From an uncultured Planctomycetaceae bacterium (GTDB lineage: Bacteria > Planctomycetota > Planctomycetia > Pirellulales > UBA1268): 9,137 bases of DNA. Where the stretch lies: assembly GCA_903885855.1 (NCBI GenBank), contig CAISKG010000377.1, forward strand, positions 1 through 9,137, in the 5' to 3' direction. Below the pieces are notes generated by a model. That model worked only from the letters and a program-made list of their open reading frames with translations, did not search any database and had not been told where the DNA came from. How positions within the stretch are numbered: position 1 is the first letter of the stretch; every line of letters begins with the position of its first letter. Position numbers and translations under genes: made by a program. Positions 1-8,400 of this stretch are shown here, piece after piece.

Positions 1-89
1 CGACCGTGAGCCACCGATCGGTATCCCGCCCCCTCGGACGACTCCCACAGCCAGCGTCGACCGCGTCCCTTCGCCCGGAGGCTTCCCGC
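1..89. other. Leader region upstream of gene A
   Basis: No gene is supported here. The frame of gene A is open back to a GTG at position 6, which would add 28 residues ahead of the better start at 90. Those residues are rich in Ser, Pro and Arg and do not look like part of a signal peptide. A TGA at 7-9, in a different frame, could be the last codon of an upstream gene, but only two codons precede it, so this cannot be judged. I see no convincing -35/-10 promoter and no terminator hairpin. A short palindrome (ccgatcgg) near position 15 is too small to interpret. Confidence 0.4.
77..80 (+). promoter_or_regulatory. Ribosome binding site of gene A
   Basis: GGAG lies nine bases before the ATG at 90. 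This is normal Shine-Dalgarno spacing and favours that ATG over the upstream GTG at 6. The protein from 90 also begins directly with a well-formed signal peptide, which supports the same choice. Confidence 0.6.
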
Positions 90-2591
90 ATGCAGCCCGC
101 GCGCCCCCTCGCCGCCCGCGTGGCGACGCTCATGGCAGTGGCGACGCTCATGGCAGCGGCGGGGATCACGCCCGCGGCGGCCGCCGAGCCCCCCGGCCTC
201 GGCCCGCGCGGGGCGCTCGAGAGCATCGCCTTCGAGCCGGGCGTGGAGCGGGTGGTGGGGAAGGGGGGCCGGCGCCGGCTCATCGTCACCGGCCGATTCT
301 CCAGCGGCCAGCTCCACGACCTCACCGACGCGGCGACCTTCTCGGTCGATCCGCCGGGGCTGGCGGAGATCGCGCCGGGGGGCGAGCTCCTCCCGCGCGG
401 CGACGGCACGTTGGTTGTCACCGCGCGCGTGCCGGAGGGGGCCACCGCCACGGTCACGCTCCGCCTCGAGGACTGCGCGACGGAGTCGCCGGTGAACTTC
501 ACCGACGAGGTCGTGCCGGTGTTCACCCGGCTGGGGTGCAACGCCGGCGGCTGCCATGGCAAGTCGGACGGCCAGAACGGCTTCCGTCTCTCCCTCCTCG
601 GCTTCTACCCCGACGACGACTACGACTTCCTCGTCCATGAATCGCGGTCGCGGCGCGTGTTCCCGGCCGATCCCGCCTTCAGCCTTCTCCTCCTCAAGCC
701 CACCAACCGTCTCCCCCACGGCGGCGGGCGGCGCATGGAGCCGGGGTCGTACGAATACGACATCGTCGCCCGATGGATCGCGCAGGGGATGCCGCGCGGC
801 AGCCCCGACGATCCCGTCCTCGAGCGGATCGAGGTGGTGCCGGCGTGGCGCGAGATGCAGTTCGGCACGGCGCAGCGTCTGGCCGTGATTGCGCATTCCA
901 GCGACGGCGGCACCCGCGACGTGACGGCGCTGGCGACCTTCGAGTCGAACCAGCCGGAGATCGCCACGGCCGGCAGGGAGGGGCGCGTGACCGCGGCCCG
1001 CTCGCCGGGCGAGGCGGCCGTGATGGTGCGTTTCCAGGGGCAGGTGACGGTCTTCCGCGCGGTCGTGCCGCAGGGCCTGCCGGTCGCCGACACCCCGCCG
1101 GAGCGCGGCTTCGTCGACCGGGCGGTGATGGGCCGCCTGCGGCGCCTGGGGATCCCGCCGAGCCCCGTGTGCGACGATTCCACCTTCCTGCGCCGCGCGA
1201 CCGTCGACATCACCGGGCGGCTCCCGACGGTCGCCGAGACGGAGGCCTTCCTCGCCGACGCCTCGCCCGACAAGCGCGACCGGCTCGTCGACCGGCTCCT
1301 CGACAGCCCCGGCTTCGCCGACACCTTCGCCTCCAAGTGGGGGGCGCTGCTGCGCAACAAGCGGCGCGGTCCGGCCGACATCGCCTACACCCACCGCTTC
1401 CACGCGTGGATCCGCGACGCCTTCGCGCGCAACGTCCGCTTCGACGACTTCGTGCGCGGCATCCTCACCGCCACCGGCGACGTCGAGACCCATCCCCCCG
1501 CGGCCTGGTTCCGCGAGGTGGCCACGCCGTCGCTCGAGATGGAGGACACCGCGCAGCTGTTCCTCGGGATGCGGCTGGGCTGCGCGAAGTGCCACCACCA
1601 TCCCTTCGAGCGCTGGAGCCAGCAGGACTACGCCGGGTTCGAGGCCTTCTTCACGCAGGTCGGCCTGAAGAGCAGCCTCGCCAACCCGCAGCCCGCCCAG
1701 CCCGACGCGGTGTTCCTCAAGGACGTCGTCCCCGCGGCGACCAATCCGCGGTCCGGCACGTCGGTGCCCCCGACGCCGCTGGGCGGGGCGCCGCTCGACG
1801 TGCCCGCCTGGGAGGACGCCAGGCACCGTCTCGTCGACTGGATGGTCGCCCCCGACAATCCCTACTTCGCCAGGGCGCTGGTGAACCGCACCTGGAAGCA
1901 CTTCCTCGGCCGGGGGATCGTCGAGCCGGAGGACGACCTGCGCGTCACCAACCCGCCGGTGAATCCCGAGCTCCTCGACGCCCTGGCGGAACACTTCATC
2001 GCCACCGGCTTCGACTTCCGCGACCTGGTGCGCACGATCTGCACCTCCTCCACCTACCAGCTCTCGAGCGAGCCCACCGACGACAACCGGTTCGACCGGC
2101 AGAACTTCTCCTCCTTCCAGCCGCGCCGGCTCACGGCCGAGATCCTCTACGACGCCATCAACCACACCCTCGACGTGCCGGCCACCTTCAACGGCCTCCC
2201 CAAGGGGACGACCGCCGTGCAGCTCCCCGACAACGGCTTCAACAACTACTTCCTCACGGTGTTCGGCAAGCCGGAGGCCTCGAGCGCCTGCGAGTGCGAG
2301 CGCAATCCGGAGGCGAACCTCGCCCAGTCGCTCCACCTCCTCAATTCACAGGACGTGCAGAGCCGCCTGCAGGACGGCGCCGGCCTGGCCGCGGGGCTGT
2401 CGCGCGACGGCGCGGGCGAGGCGGGTGCGGTCGCCGAATCGCTCTACCTGCGCGCCCTCTCCCGCCGCCCCACGTCGGCCGAGCGGCAGGCGGTGGTCGA
2501 TCACGTGGCGGCCAGCGACGACCTCCGGCAGGCCTGGGAGGACGTCCTCTGGGCGCTGGTGAACACGAAGGAATTCCAGTTCGTGTGGTGA
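90..2591 (+). CDS. Exported DUF1549/DUF1553 protein with Ig-like and cytochrome-like regions
   Basis: The product has 833 residues from the ATG at 90. A GTG at 6 is an alternative start giving 861 residues. Residues 1-32 form a signal peptide (Arg-containing start, Ala/Leu/Met core, Ala-Ala-Ala cleavage site before Glu33), so the protein is exported. Residues about 45-130 and 246-327 resemble bacterial Ig-like (Big_2) domains. Between them, C150-x4-C155-H156 in the context GCNAGGCHGK resembles a divergent planctomycete cytochrome segment; M216 is a possible distal ligand. DUF1549 spans about 339-523 and contains a standard CAKCH motif (C498, C501, H502) followed by HHPF. DUF1553 runs from about 576 to the end and includes the characteristic NRTW and CECER motifs (C734, C736) and the LHLLNS motif. 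In planctomycetes these two domains normally occur together; their biochemical role is unknown to me. Covalent heme at both sites is inference. The usual DUF1501 partner gene is not in the window. Gene B follows after 10 bases, suggesting co-transcription. Family assignment is firm; function is not. Confidence 0.96.
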   Translation: MQPARPLAARVATLMAVATLMAAAGITPAAAAEPPGLGPRGALESIAFEPGVERVVGKGGRRRLIVTGRFSSGQLHDLTDAATFSVDPPGLAEIAPGGELLPRGDGTLVVTARVPEGATATVTLRLEDCATESPVNFTDEVVPVFTRLGCNAGGCHGKSDGQNGFRLSLLGFYPDDDYDFLVHESRSRRVFPADPAFSLLLLKPTNRLPHGGGRRMEPGSYEYDIVARWIAQGMPRGSPDDPVLERIEVVPAWREMQFGTAQRLAVIAHSSDGGTRDVTALATFESNQPEIATAGREGRVTAARSPGEAAVMVRFQGQVTVFRAVVPQGLPVADTPPERGFVDRAVMGRLRRLGIPPSPVCDDSTFLRRATVDITGRLPTVAETEAFLADASPDKRDRLVDRLLDSPGFADTFASKWGALLRNKRRGPADIAYTHRFHAWIRDAFARNVRFDDFVRGILTATGDVETHPPAAWFREVATPSLEMEDTAQLFLGMRLGCAKCHHHPFERWSQQDYAGFEAFFTQVGLKSSLANPQPAQPDAVFLKDVVPAATNPRSGTSVPPTPLGGAPLDVPAWEDARHRLVDWMVAPDNPYFARALVNRTWKHFLGRGIVEPEDDLRVTNPPVNPELLDALAEHFIATGFDFRDLVRTICTSSTYQLSSEPTDDNRFDRQNFSSFQPRRLTAEILYDAINHTLDVPATFNGLPKGTTAVQLPDNGFNNYFLTVFGKPEASSACECERNPEANLAQSLHLLNSQDVQSRLQDGAGLAAGLSRDGAGEAGAVAESLYLRALSRRPTSAERQAVVDHVAASDDLRQAWEDVLWALVNTKEFQFVW
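120..155 (+). repeat. Perfect 18-bp tandem duplication in signal peptide
   Basis: The unit gtggcgacgctcatggca occurs twice back to back (120-137 and 138-155) with no mismatch. It is in frame and encodes VATLMA twice, at residues 11-16 and 17-22 of gene A, in the hydrophobic core of the signal peptide. One copy fewer would leave a shorter core of about a dozen residues. The complete identity, including third codon positions, suggests a recent slippage event. Confidence 0.97.
537..557 (+). other. CX4CH heme-like motif in gene A
   Basis: Codons for C150, C155 and H156 are at 537-539, 552-554 and 555-557. Four residues (Asn-Ala-Gly-Gly) separate the cysteines, instead of the two of a classical c-type heme site. 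The downstream sequence (GK, then QNGF, and SLLLLKPTN further on) follows the layout of a planctomycete cytochrome domain. Such wide CX4CH sites are known in some multiheme cytochromes, so heme attachment is possible but unproven. Confidence 0.6.
1581..1595 (+). other. CXXCH heme c motif in DUF1549 of gene A
   Basis: Codons for C498-A-K-C501-H502 form a textbook c-type heme attachment motif, followed by HHPFERW. This Cys/His-rich stretch is the most conserved part of DUF1549 as I know the family. The protein is exported, so the motif would be in the compartment where cytochrome c maturation occurs. Whether DUF1549 proteins really bind heme is not established to my knowledge. Confidence 0.75.
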
Positions 2592-2594
2592 GGG
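2590..2594 (+). promoter_or_regulatory. Ribosome binding site of gene B, overlapping the stop of gene A
   Basis: GAGGG begins inside the TGA stop of gene A and ends seven bases before a GTG at 2602. This supports the GTG as the start of gene B. A later in-frame ATG at 2617 has a G-rich run only three bases upstream, which is too close. The overlap of stop and ribosome binding site suggests translational coupling of the two genes. Confidence 0.6.
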
Positions 2595-2601
2595 TCGCAT
2601 C

Positions 2602-5436
2602 GTGGACGGGGGACCGATGGCGGCGCGGGGTCTGGCGGCGTGGGTGGTCGTGATCGGCGGGGCGCTCCTCGCGGCGCCGAGCCCGCGCGCCTGCGCGCAG
2701 CTCCCCGCCGCCCGGCTCGACGCCATCCATCCGGCCGGCGCCGCGCCCGGATCGACGGTCGACGTCGCGATCCAGGGCGCCGATCTCGACGACGTGACGG
2801 GGCTCCTTTTCTCCCATCCGGGGATCACGGCGGAGCCGAAGCGGGCGCCGGCAGGCCCCTTCGACGACGGGCCGCAGCCGGTGCCCGACACGTTCGTCGT
2901 GACGGTCGCCGCCGACGTGCCGCCGGGGCGCCATGCCGTGCGCTGCCAGGGCCGCTACGGCGTCTCCGGGGAGCGCGTGTTCCTCGTCGAGGCGCTGCCC
3001 CACGCCGTCGAGCCGGAGGGGCAGGGGGCCGCCGAGGAGATCGCCGAGATCGCCATCCCCGGGATCGCCGACGGCCGCTTCACCGGCGGTGCCGACGTCG
3101 ACCGCTGGCGCATCGCGGGGAAGCGCGGGCAGCGGCTGGCGATCGAGGTCGTGGCGCGGCGCGTCGATTCCCGCGCGGTGCCGGTGGTGCGCCTCCTCGG
3201 CCCCGACGGCGGCGTGGTCGGCGAGGCCCGGGGCCGCGGCACGCGGGATCCGGTGCTCGACGTGCGGCTCGAGTCCGACGGCGAGCATGTGCTCGTGGTC
3301 TCCGACGCGCTCCACGGCAGCGGCCCCGAGCACCGCTACCGGATCAGGATCACGGCGGCGCCGCGGCTGGCGTACGTGTTTCCGCCGATGGTCGTGCCGG
3401 GCTCGGCCGTCGACGGCTTCGCCTGGGGCCACGATCTCCCCGGGGGGGCGCCCGACGGGTCGGCGATCGACGGCCGGGCGCTGGAGCGCGTGGCGGTGCG
3501 GCTCGAGATGCCCGCCGCCGCGGCGACGGGGCTCGTGGCGAGCGACCTCGTCGAGCCCTGGCAATACTCGCTCGACGGCACGGAGTTCCGTCTTCCGTCG
3601 CCGGCCGGGCCGTCGAATCCGATCCTCGTCGCCGCCGCGGGGGGGCCGGTGACGATCGAGCGCCCCGGCAACGACACCCCGGCGACGGCGCAGCCGATCA
3701 CGCTCCCGGCCGAGGTGGCGGGGCAGTTCCACCCCCGTCGCGACGCCGACTGGTACGCCTTCGAGGCCCGCGCCGGCGAGGTGCTGTGGATCGAGGTCTG
3801 GTCGCAGCGCCTCGGCCTCCCCACCGATCCCGCGATCGTCGTCCAGCAGGTGACCCGCGCCGAGGACGGCACGGAGACGACCGCGACGGTGGCCACGGCC
3901 GACGACCGCGGCCCGCGCGCCGGCGGGCGCGAGTTCGACGACCGCTCCCTCGATCCGGCGCTGCGCTTCACGGCGCCCGCCGACGGCACCTACCGGATCC
4001 TCGTCCGCGACGGCTACGCCGCCCTCCACGACGATCCGGGGCTCGTCTACCGGCTCGTGGTGCGCCCGCCGCGCCCCGATTTCCGCCTCGTCGCCGTGCC
4101 GGTGGATGCCGCCGGCGCGGTGCTGCTGCGCAAGGGGGGCCGGGCGGCCGTGCAGGTGATCGCCGCGCGGCTCGACGGCTTCGAGGGGGAGATCACGCTC
4201 GCCGCCGAGGGGCTCCCCCCCGGCGTGTCGGCCGCCGAGGCGGTGATCGGCCCGGCGGTGTCGGCCACGGGGCTCGTGCTCTCCGCCGATCCGGGCGCCG
4301 CCGCCGGCACGGGCATGCTGCGCGTCGCCGGGCGCGCGGTGACGCCGGGCGGGATCATCGTGCGCGAGGCGCGCCTGGCGACGACGCTCGATCCCCTCCC
4401 CTTCGTGCAGCCGGGGAGCCAGCCGGCGGGGGTCCGCGCGAGAATCGCCGCCGGCGTGCCGGTGACGGTCTCGGCGGAGGAGCCGGCGCCGGTGGCGCTG
4501 TCGATCGGCGCGGGCGCCGCGCTCGAGACGGCGCGCGGCGGGGTGCTCAAGATCCCCTTCGCCGTCATGCGCCAGGAGGGGGCCGCCGCCCCGCTGACGG
4601 GATTCCCCGTCGGGCTGCCGCCGAACGTCCAGGCGCCCCAGGTGGCGATCGGCTCGGCCAACGCGGGCGAGTTCGAGGTGCGCCTCCAGGCCGCCACGCC
4701 ACCGGGCACCTACACCTTCCACCTCCAGGCGATGCAGCAGGGGCTCTCCTACGCCCGTAACCCCGCCGCCGCCGCGCGGGCCAAGGAGCGTGCCGAGCGG
4801 TTCGCGGCGGTGCTCACCGAGAGCGAGGCCAAGGCCACGGCGGCCGAACAGGCCGCGCAGCAGGCGGCCGCCGCGCTCGCGGCCGCGAGCGCCGGCACCG
4901 ACGAGGCGGCGAAGGCGACGGCGCTCGCGGCCCGTGACGCCGCCGACGCGGCCCTCGGCGCGGCGAAGCAGCGCCTCCAGGACGCGCGTGCGGAGAAGCA
5001 GCGCCGCGACCAGGCCGCGCAGCAAGCCCAGCAGCAGTCGCAGCCGCGCGGCTTCAACGTCGTCGTCCCCTCGACCACGCTGACGCTGCGCGTCGCCGAG
5101 CATCCGCTGCGCGTGGCGGGGCTCCCGGTCGGCGCGACGGCGAAGCCCGGGGGCCTGCTCGCCATCCCGTTCACGTTCGAGCGCCTCTTCGGCTTCGCCG
5201 GCGACGTCACGGTCCAGATCGCGGCGCCGGTCGGCACGAAGGGGATCCCCGCCGCGAGCGCCACCGTGCCCGCCGCCCAGACCGCCGGCACGCTCACGGT
5301 GCCGCTCGGCCCCGACGCCACCCCCGGCACGCACCCCTTCGAGGTCATCTTCTCGATGAACTTCAACGGCCAGCCGCTGTCGCTGCCGGTGCGCGTCGAG
5401 GCGACCGTGGAAGCGGCCGATCCGCCGGCCAACTGA
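2602..5436 (+). CDS. Exported PPC/Ig-like beta-domain protein with inserted coiled coil
   Basis: The product has 944 residues from a GTG start; an ATG at 2617 (Met6) is the alternative. A signal peptide spans residues 1-32 (core AAWVVVIGGALLAA, cleavage after Ala-Cys-Ala). Residues about 36-80 resemble a TIG/Ig-like fold (AIHPAGAAPGS). Two regions, about 144-253 and 357-491, resemble bacterial pre-peptidase C-terminal (PPC) domains, each with the pattern of a D-W/R-Y/W strand (DVDRWRI, DADWYAF), a LLGPDG-like or equivalent strand, and a closing GTYRILV-type strand. From about 493 to the end come at least three similar Ig-like units with GGxLxIPF and PGTYTF/PGTHPF strands. A roughly 100-residue Ala/Gln/Lys/Glu-rich coiled coil (712-814) lies before the last unit. 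I see no peptidase or other catalytic motif, so a binding or scaffold role is more likely than an enzymatic one. In planctomycetes such PPC proteins often accompany DUF1549/DUF1553 genes. Gene C follows after 25 bases. Confidence 0.92.
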   Translation: MDGGPMAARGLAAWVVVIGGALLAAPSPRACAQLPAARLDAIHPAGAAPGSTVDVAIQGADLDDVTGLLFSHPGITAEPKRAPAGPFDDGPQPVPDTFVVTVAADVPPGRHAVRCQGRYGVSGERVFLVEALPHAVEPEGQGAAEEIAEIAIPGIADGRFTGGADVDRWRIAGKRGQRLAIEVVARRVDSRAVPVVRLLGPDGGVVGEARGRGTRDPVLDVRLESDGEHVLVVSDALHGSGPEHRYRIRITAAPRLAYVFPPMVVPGSAVDGFAWGHDLPGGAPDGSAIDGRALERVAVRLEMPAAAATGLVASDLVEPWQYSLDGTEFRLPSPAGPSNPILVAAAGGPVTIERPGNDTPATAQPITLPAEVAGQFHPRRDADWYAFEARAGEVLWIEVWSQRLGLPTDPAIVVQQVTRAEDGTETTATVATADDRGPRAGGREFDDRSLDPALRFTAPADGTYRILVRDGYAALHDDPGLVYRLVVRPPRPDFRLVAVPVDAAGAVLLRKGGRAAVQVIAARLDGFEGEITLAAEGLPPGVSAAEAVIGPAVSATGLVLSADPGAAAGTGMLRVAGRAVTPGGIIVREARLATTLDPLPFVQPGSQPAGVRARIAAGVPVTVSAEEPAPVALSIGAGAALETARGGVLKIPFAVMRQEGAAAPLTGFPVGLPPNVQAPQVAIGSANAGEFEVRLQAATPPGTYTFHLQAMQQGLSYARNPAAAARAKERAERFAAVLTESEAKATAAEQAAQQAAAALAAASAGTDEAAKATALAARDAADAALGAAKQRLQDARAEKQRRDQAAQQAQQQSQPRGFNVVVPSTTLTLRVAEHPLRVAGLPVGATAKPGGLLAIPFTFERLFGFAGDVTVQIAAPVGTKGIPAASATVPAAQTAGTLTVPLGPDATPGTHPFEVIFSMNFNGQPLSLPVRVEATVEAADPPAN
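4735..5043 (+). other. Ala/Gln-rich coiled-coil insertion in gene B
   Basis: Residues 712-814 contain almost only Ala, Glu, Gln, Lys, Arg and Asp, with two helix-forming stretches separated by a short break at Ala-Gly-Thr-Asp (near residues 767-770). The beta-rich sequence stops at the strand TYTFHLQAM and resumes at GFNVVVPSTTLTLRV, as if the helices were inserted in a loop between two strands of one domain. An antiparallel hairpin projecting from the domain is the simplest reading. The prediction is by eye from composition. Confidence 0.8.
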
Positions 5437-5461
5437 CCGCCCCGCACCCCGACGCGATCCC

Positions 5462-8400
5462 ATGCCAAGCCCTGCCCACCGCCGCCCCCCGTCGCCATCG
5501 GCCGCCGCACGCGCGGCGTGGGGGGCGCTGCGCACCGCGGCGCTCGCCGCGGCCTGGTGCGGCGGCCTGCGGCCCGGCGTCGCCGCCGAACCGCTCCAGG
5601 TGATCGAGACGCGGCCCGGCGCCGAACTCGTCTTCGAGACCGACATCCGCCCCATCCTCGAGCGCCACTGCCTCGCCTGTCACAGCGAGGCGGAACGCCA
5701 GGGGGATCTCGTCCTCGAGACCGTCGCCGGCATGCTCGCCGGCGGCGACAGCGGCCCCGCCCTCGTGCCGGGATCCCCCGACGCGAGCCTGCTGGTCTCC
5801 CTCGCGGCCCACCGGGCCGAGCCGGTGATGCCGCCGGCCGGCAACGCCGTCGCCGCGCTCGATCTCGATCCGCAGGAGCTCGGCCTGCTCTCGGCCTGGG
5901 TCGCGGCCGGTGCCCGCTCGGCGGGCCCCCCTGCGGCGGCGTCGCCGACGGCGTGGCGGCCGATCGGGGCCCGCTTCGCCCCGGTGTCGGCCGTCGCCCT
6001 CTCCCCCGACGGCCAGCTCGCGGCGCTCGCGCGCGGCGACCGGCTCCTCCTCCACACGGTGCCCGACGGCAGGCTGCTGGCCGATCTCGTCGATCCGGCG
6101 CTCGGGTCCGCGGCGCACGCCGACCTCGTCGAGGCGATCGCCTTCAGCCGCACCGGCGACCGGCTCGTGAGCGGCGGATTCCGCGAGGCGAAGGTGTGGC
6201 GTCGGCCGCGTGACGTGCGCGCCTGGGAAGTGGCCGACGCCGCGGCGGCGACGGCCCTGGCGGCGAGCCCCGACGGCACCGCGATCGCCACCGCCGAGGC
6301 GGGGAGGCTGCGCGTGCTGGACGCGGCCACGGGCACGGCGCGGATCACGATCCCGATCCCCGACCGCTCCGTCACGGCCCTGGCGTTCGCCGATGGCGGG
6401 CGCACGCTCCTGGCCGGCGACTCGTCCGGCGGCGTGGGTGCGTGGAGCGCCGTGGATGGCGCGTCGCTCGGCGCCTTCGAGTCGCCGCAGCCGGTCCGCG
6501 CCCTGGCGGTGGTGGGCACGGGCGGGCTGCTCGCCGCGGCGCCCGGGACCGACGAGATCCTCGCCGTCGGCGGCGGCGATGCCATGCTCCGCACCTTCCG
6601 CCTCCCCGACTCGCTGCCGCTGGAACTGCTCGGCGCCGCCGAGCCGGGCCGGCGCTTCGCCGTGTCGGCGGACCGGCGCACGCTCGCCGTCGTCGGCCGC
6701 ACCGGCGCGGTGCGCATCCTCTCGATCGCCGATCCGGCGGCCCCCCGGGAGACGGCCTCCTGGACGCTCGACCGCGGGGCCGCGACGAGCGTGTGCCTCG
6801 TGGAGGGAGCCGACGGCCTGCGCCTCGCCACCGGCGCCGCCGACGGCTCGATCAGCCTCTGGAACATCGCAGGCGGCGCGCTCACGGCGCGGCTGGGCAC
6901 CGGATCCCGTCCCGTGGCGTGGCTGGCGGCCTCGCCCGACGGCACCCGGCTCGTCTCCGCCGACGCCGCGGGGAGCGTGGCGCTGTGGCGCACCACCGGC
7001 AGCGACGCCCCTGCAGGCGCCGCCGGGGCGGGGGCGCTCGATGCCGTGACCGCCGTCGCCTTCCACCCCGGCCGGCGCACGCTGGCGGTGGCGGGCCTGG
7101 CGGCCGGCGTCCCCACGATCGTGGTCCGCCCGCTCGACGGCGCCACGCCGGCGACGGCGCTCACGGGGCACCGCGGCGCGGTGCGGGCGATCGCCTTCAC
7201 CCCCGACGGCACACGGCTGGCCAGCGCCGCCGACGACGCCACGGTGCGCGTCTGGGATCCGGCGCGGGCCGGGGGCGGGGCGCTCTCGACCATCCCCGCG
7301 CTCCCCTCCCCGGCGGCGGCCCTCGGCTGGAGTGCCGACGGCGCGCGAATCGCCGTGGCCGGGGCCGATCAGGTGCTGCGCACCTTCAACGCCGCCGACG
7401 GCGCGGCGGGCCCCGAGCACCGGGGCCATGCCGGCCCGATCCTGGCCTGCGGTTTCACCACCGCGGGGCAACCCTGGTCGGCGTCGGCCGATGCGACGGT
7501 GCGTTCCTGGAATCCCGCCGACGGCCAGCAGGCGTCGAGCTGGCAGATGCCGGCCGCCCCCCGGGCGGCCGTCGCCACGCCCGACGGCCAGAGCCTGCTG
7601 GTCGCTTCGGCCGACGGCGCGCTGCGCTTCCACCCGCTCTCCGGCGGCCAGCCGGCACGCGTCCTCTCCGGCCCGGCGGTGGCGCCGTCGATGCTGGCCA
7701 CCTCGGCCGACGGCACGCGCCTGGTGACGCTCGAGCCGGCCGCCGACCGGGCGCTCGTGCGCCACTGGGACGTCGCCGCGGGGCGCCATCTCGAGACGCG
7801 CGAGTGCGCCCCGACCTCGGCCGCGTTCGCCGACGCGCCGGAGGCGCTCGTGCGCGTCGGCACCGACGGCTCCCCGGCGCGCACGGCCCTGTTCGTCGCC
7901 CGGCACCTCGAGGTGCCGCCGCAGCCGGTGGCGGGCGTGGCGAGCCTGCCGGGAGGGATCGTGGTGATCGGCTCGGCCGACGGCACGCTCCGCGGCTTCC
8001 AGGGCGAATCGGGCCAGGCCACCTTCACCGCCAGCCACGGCCTGCCGGTGACGGCGCTGGCGGCTGCGGCCGACGGGTCGCTCCTGGCGACGGCCGCGAA
8101 GGGGGGCGGCGTGCGCTTCTGGCGCGGCGACGGCACGGCACTCGGGCAGGGGCTCGCCTCCCTGCCGGGGGAGGTGGCCGCGCTGGCCCTGGCGCCCGGG
8201 GCGCGGCGGGCGCTCGTGTCACTCGCGCCCCCGCCGGCCCCTCCCGGCGGCCCTCCCGCGCCGGCCGCGATCCTCTCGGTCGATCCCGCCACCGGCACCC
8301 TCCTCGAGCGCCGCGCCGCGCCGGGAGCGCCGGCCACCTGGATCTCCCTCGGCGACGGAGACGCGGGCGTGCTCTCCGCCGGCGACGACGGTGCCCGGCA

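Noticed and set aside
773..2653. Long plus-strand frames overlapping genes A and B in another phase (773-2653, 2640-4760)
   Set aside because: Arg/Gly/Pro-rich translations without domains; they overlap well-supported genes and are explained by base composition.
2602..5436. Gene B as a secreted peptidase, because PPC domains often follow peptidases
   Set aside because: No catalytic motif of a serine, metallo- or cysteine peptidase is visible. The whole protein is beta-domain and coiled-coil sequence.
5437..5461. Possible terminator or promoter between genes B and C
   Set aside because: The 25 bases are C-rich with no stable hairpin, no T-run and no -10-like element. A separate transcript for gene C is not supported.
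5462..5585. Tat signal in gene C, suggested by the Arg-Arg pair at residues 7-8
   Set aside because: The pair is followed by Pro-Pro and lies far from the hydrophobic core; the conserved residues of a twin-arginine motif are missing. A general Sec-type signal is the better reading.
2341..5655. A 1104-codon open frame on the minus strand opposite genes A and B, and similar long minus-strand frames opposite gene C (5363-8038, 5680-7293, 7369-9072)
   Set aside because: Their translations are Arg/Gly/Ala/Pro-rich low-complexity strings with no domain, whereas the plus-strand frames have signal peptides and recognisable domains throughout. Long antisense frames are expected when stop codons are rare in very GC-rich coding DNA.
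5518..7727. Plus-strand open frames at 5518-6213, 6210-7049 and 7332-7727 that could be taken as separate small genes
   Set aside because: They lie in other phases inside gene C, whose own frame gives a signal peptide, a CXXCH domain and regular WD40 repeats without a stop. They are not genes.
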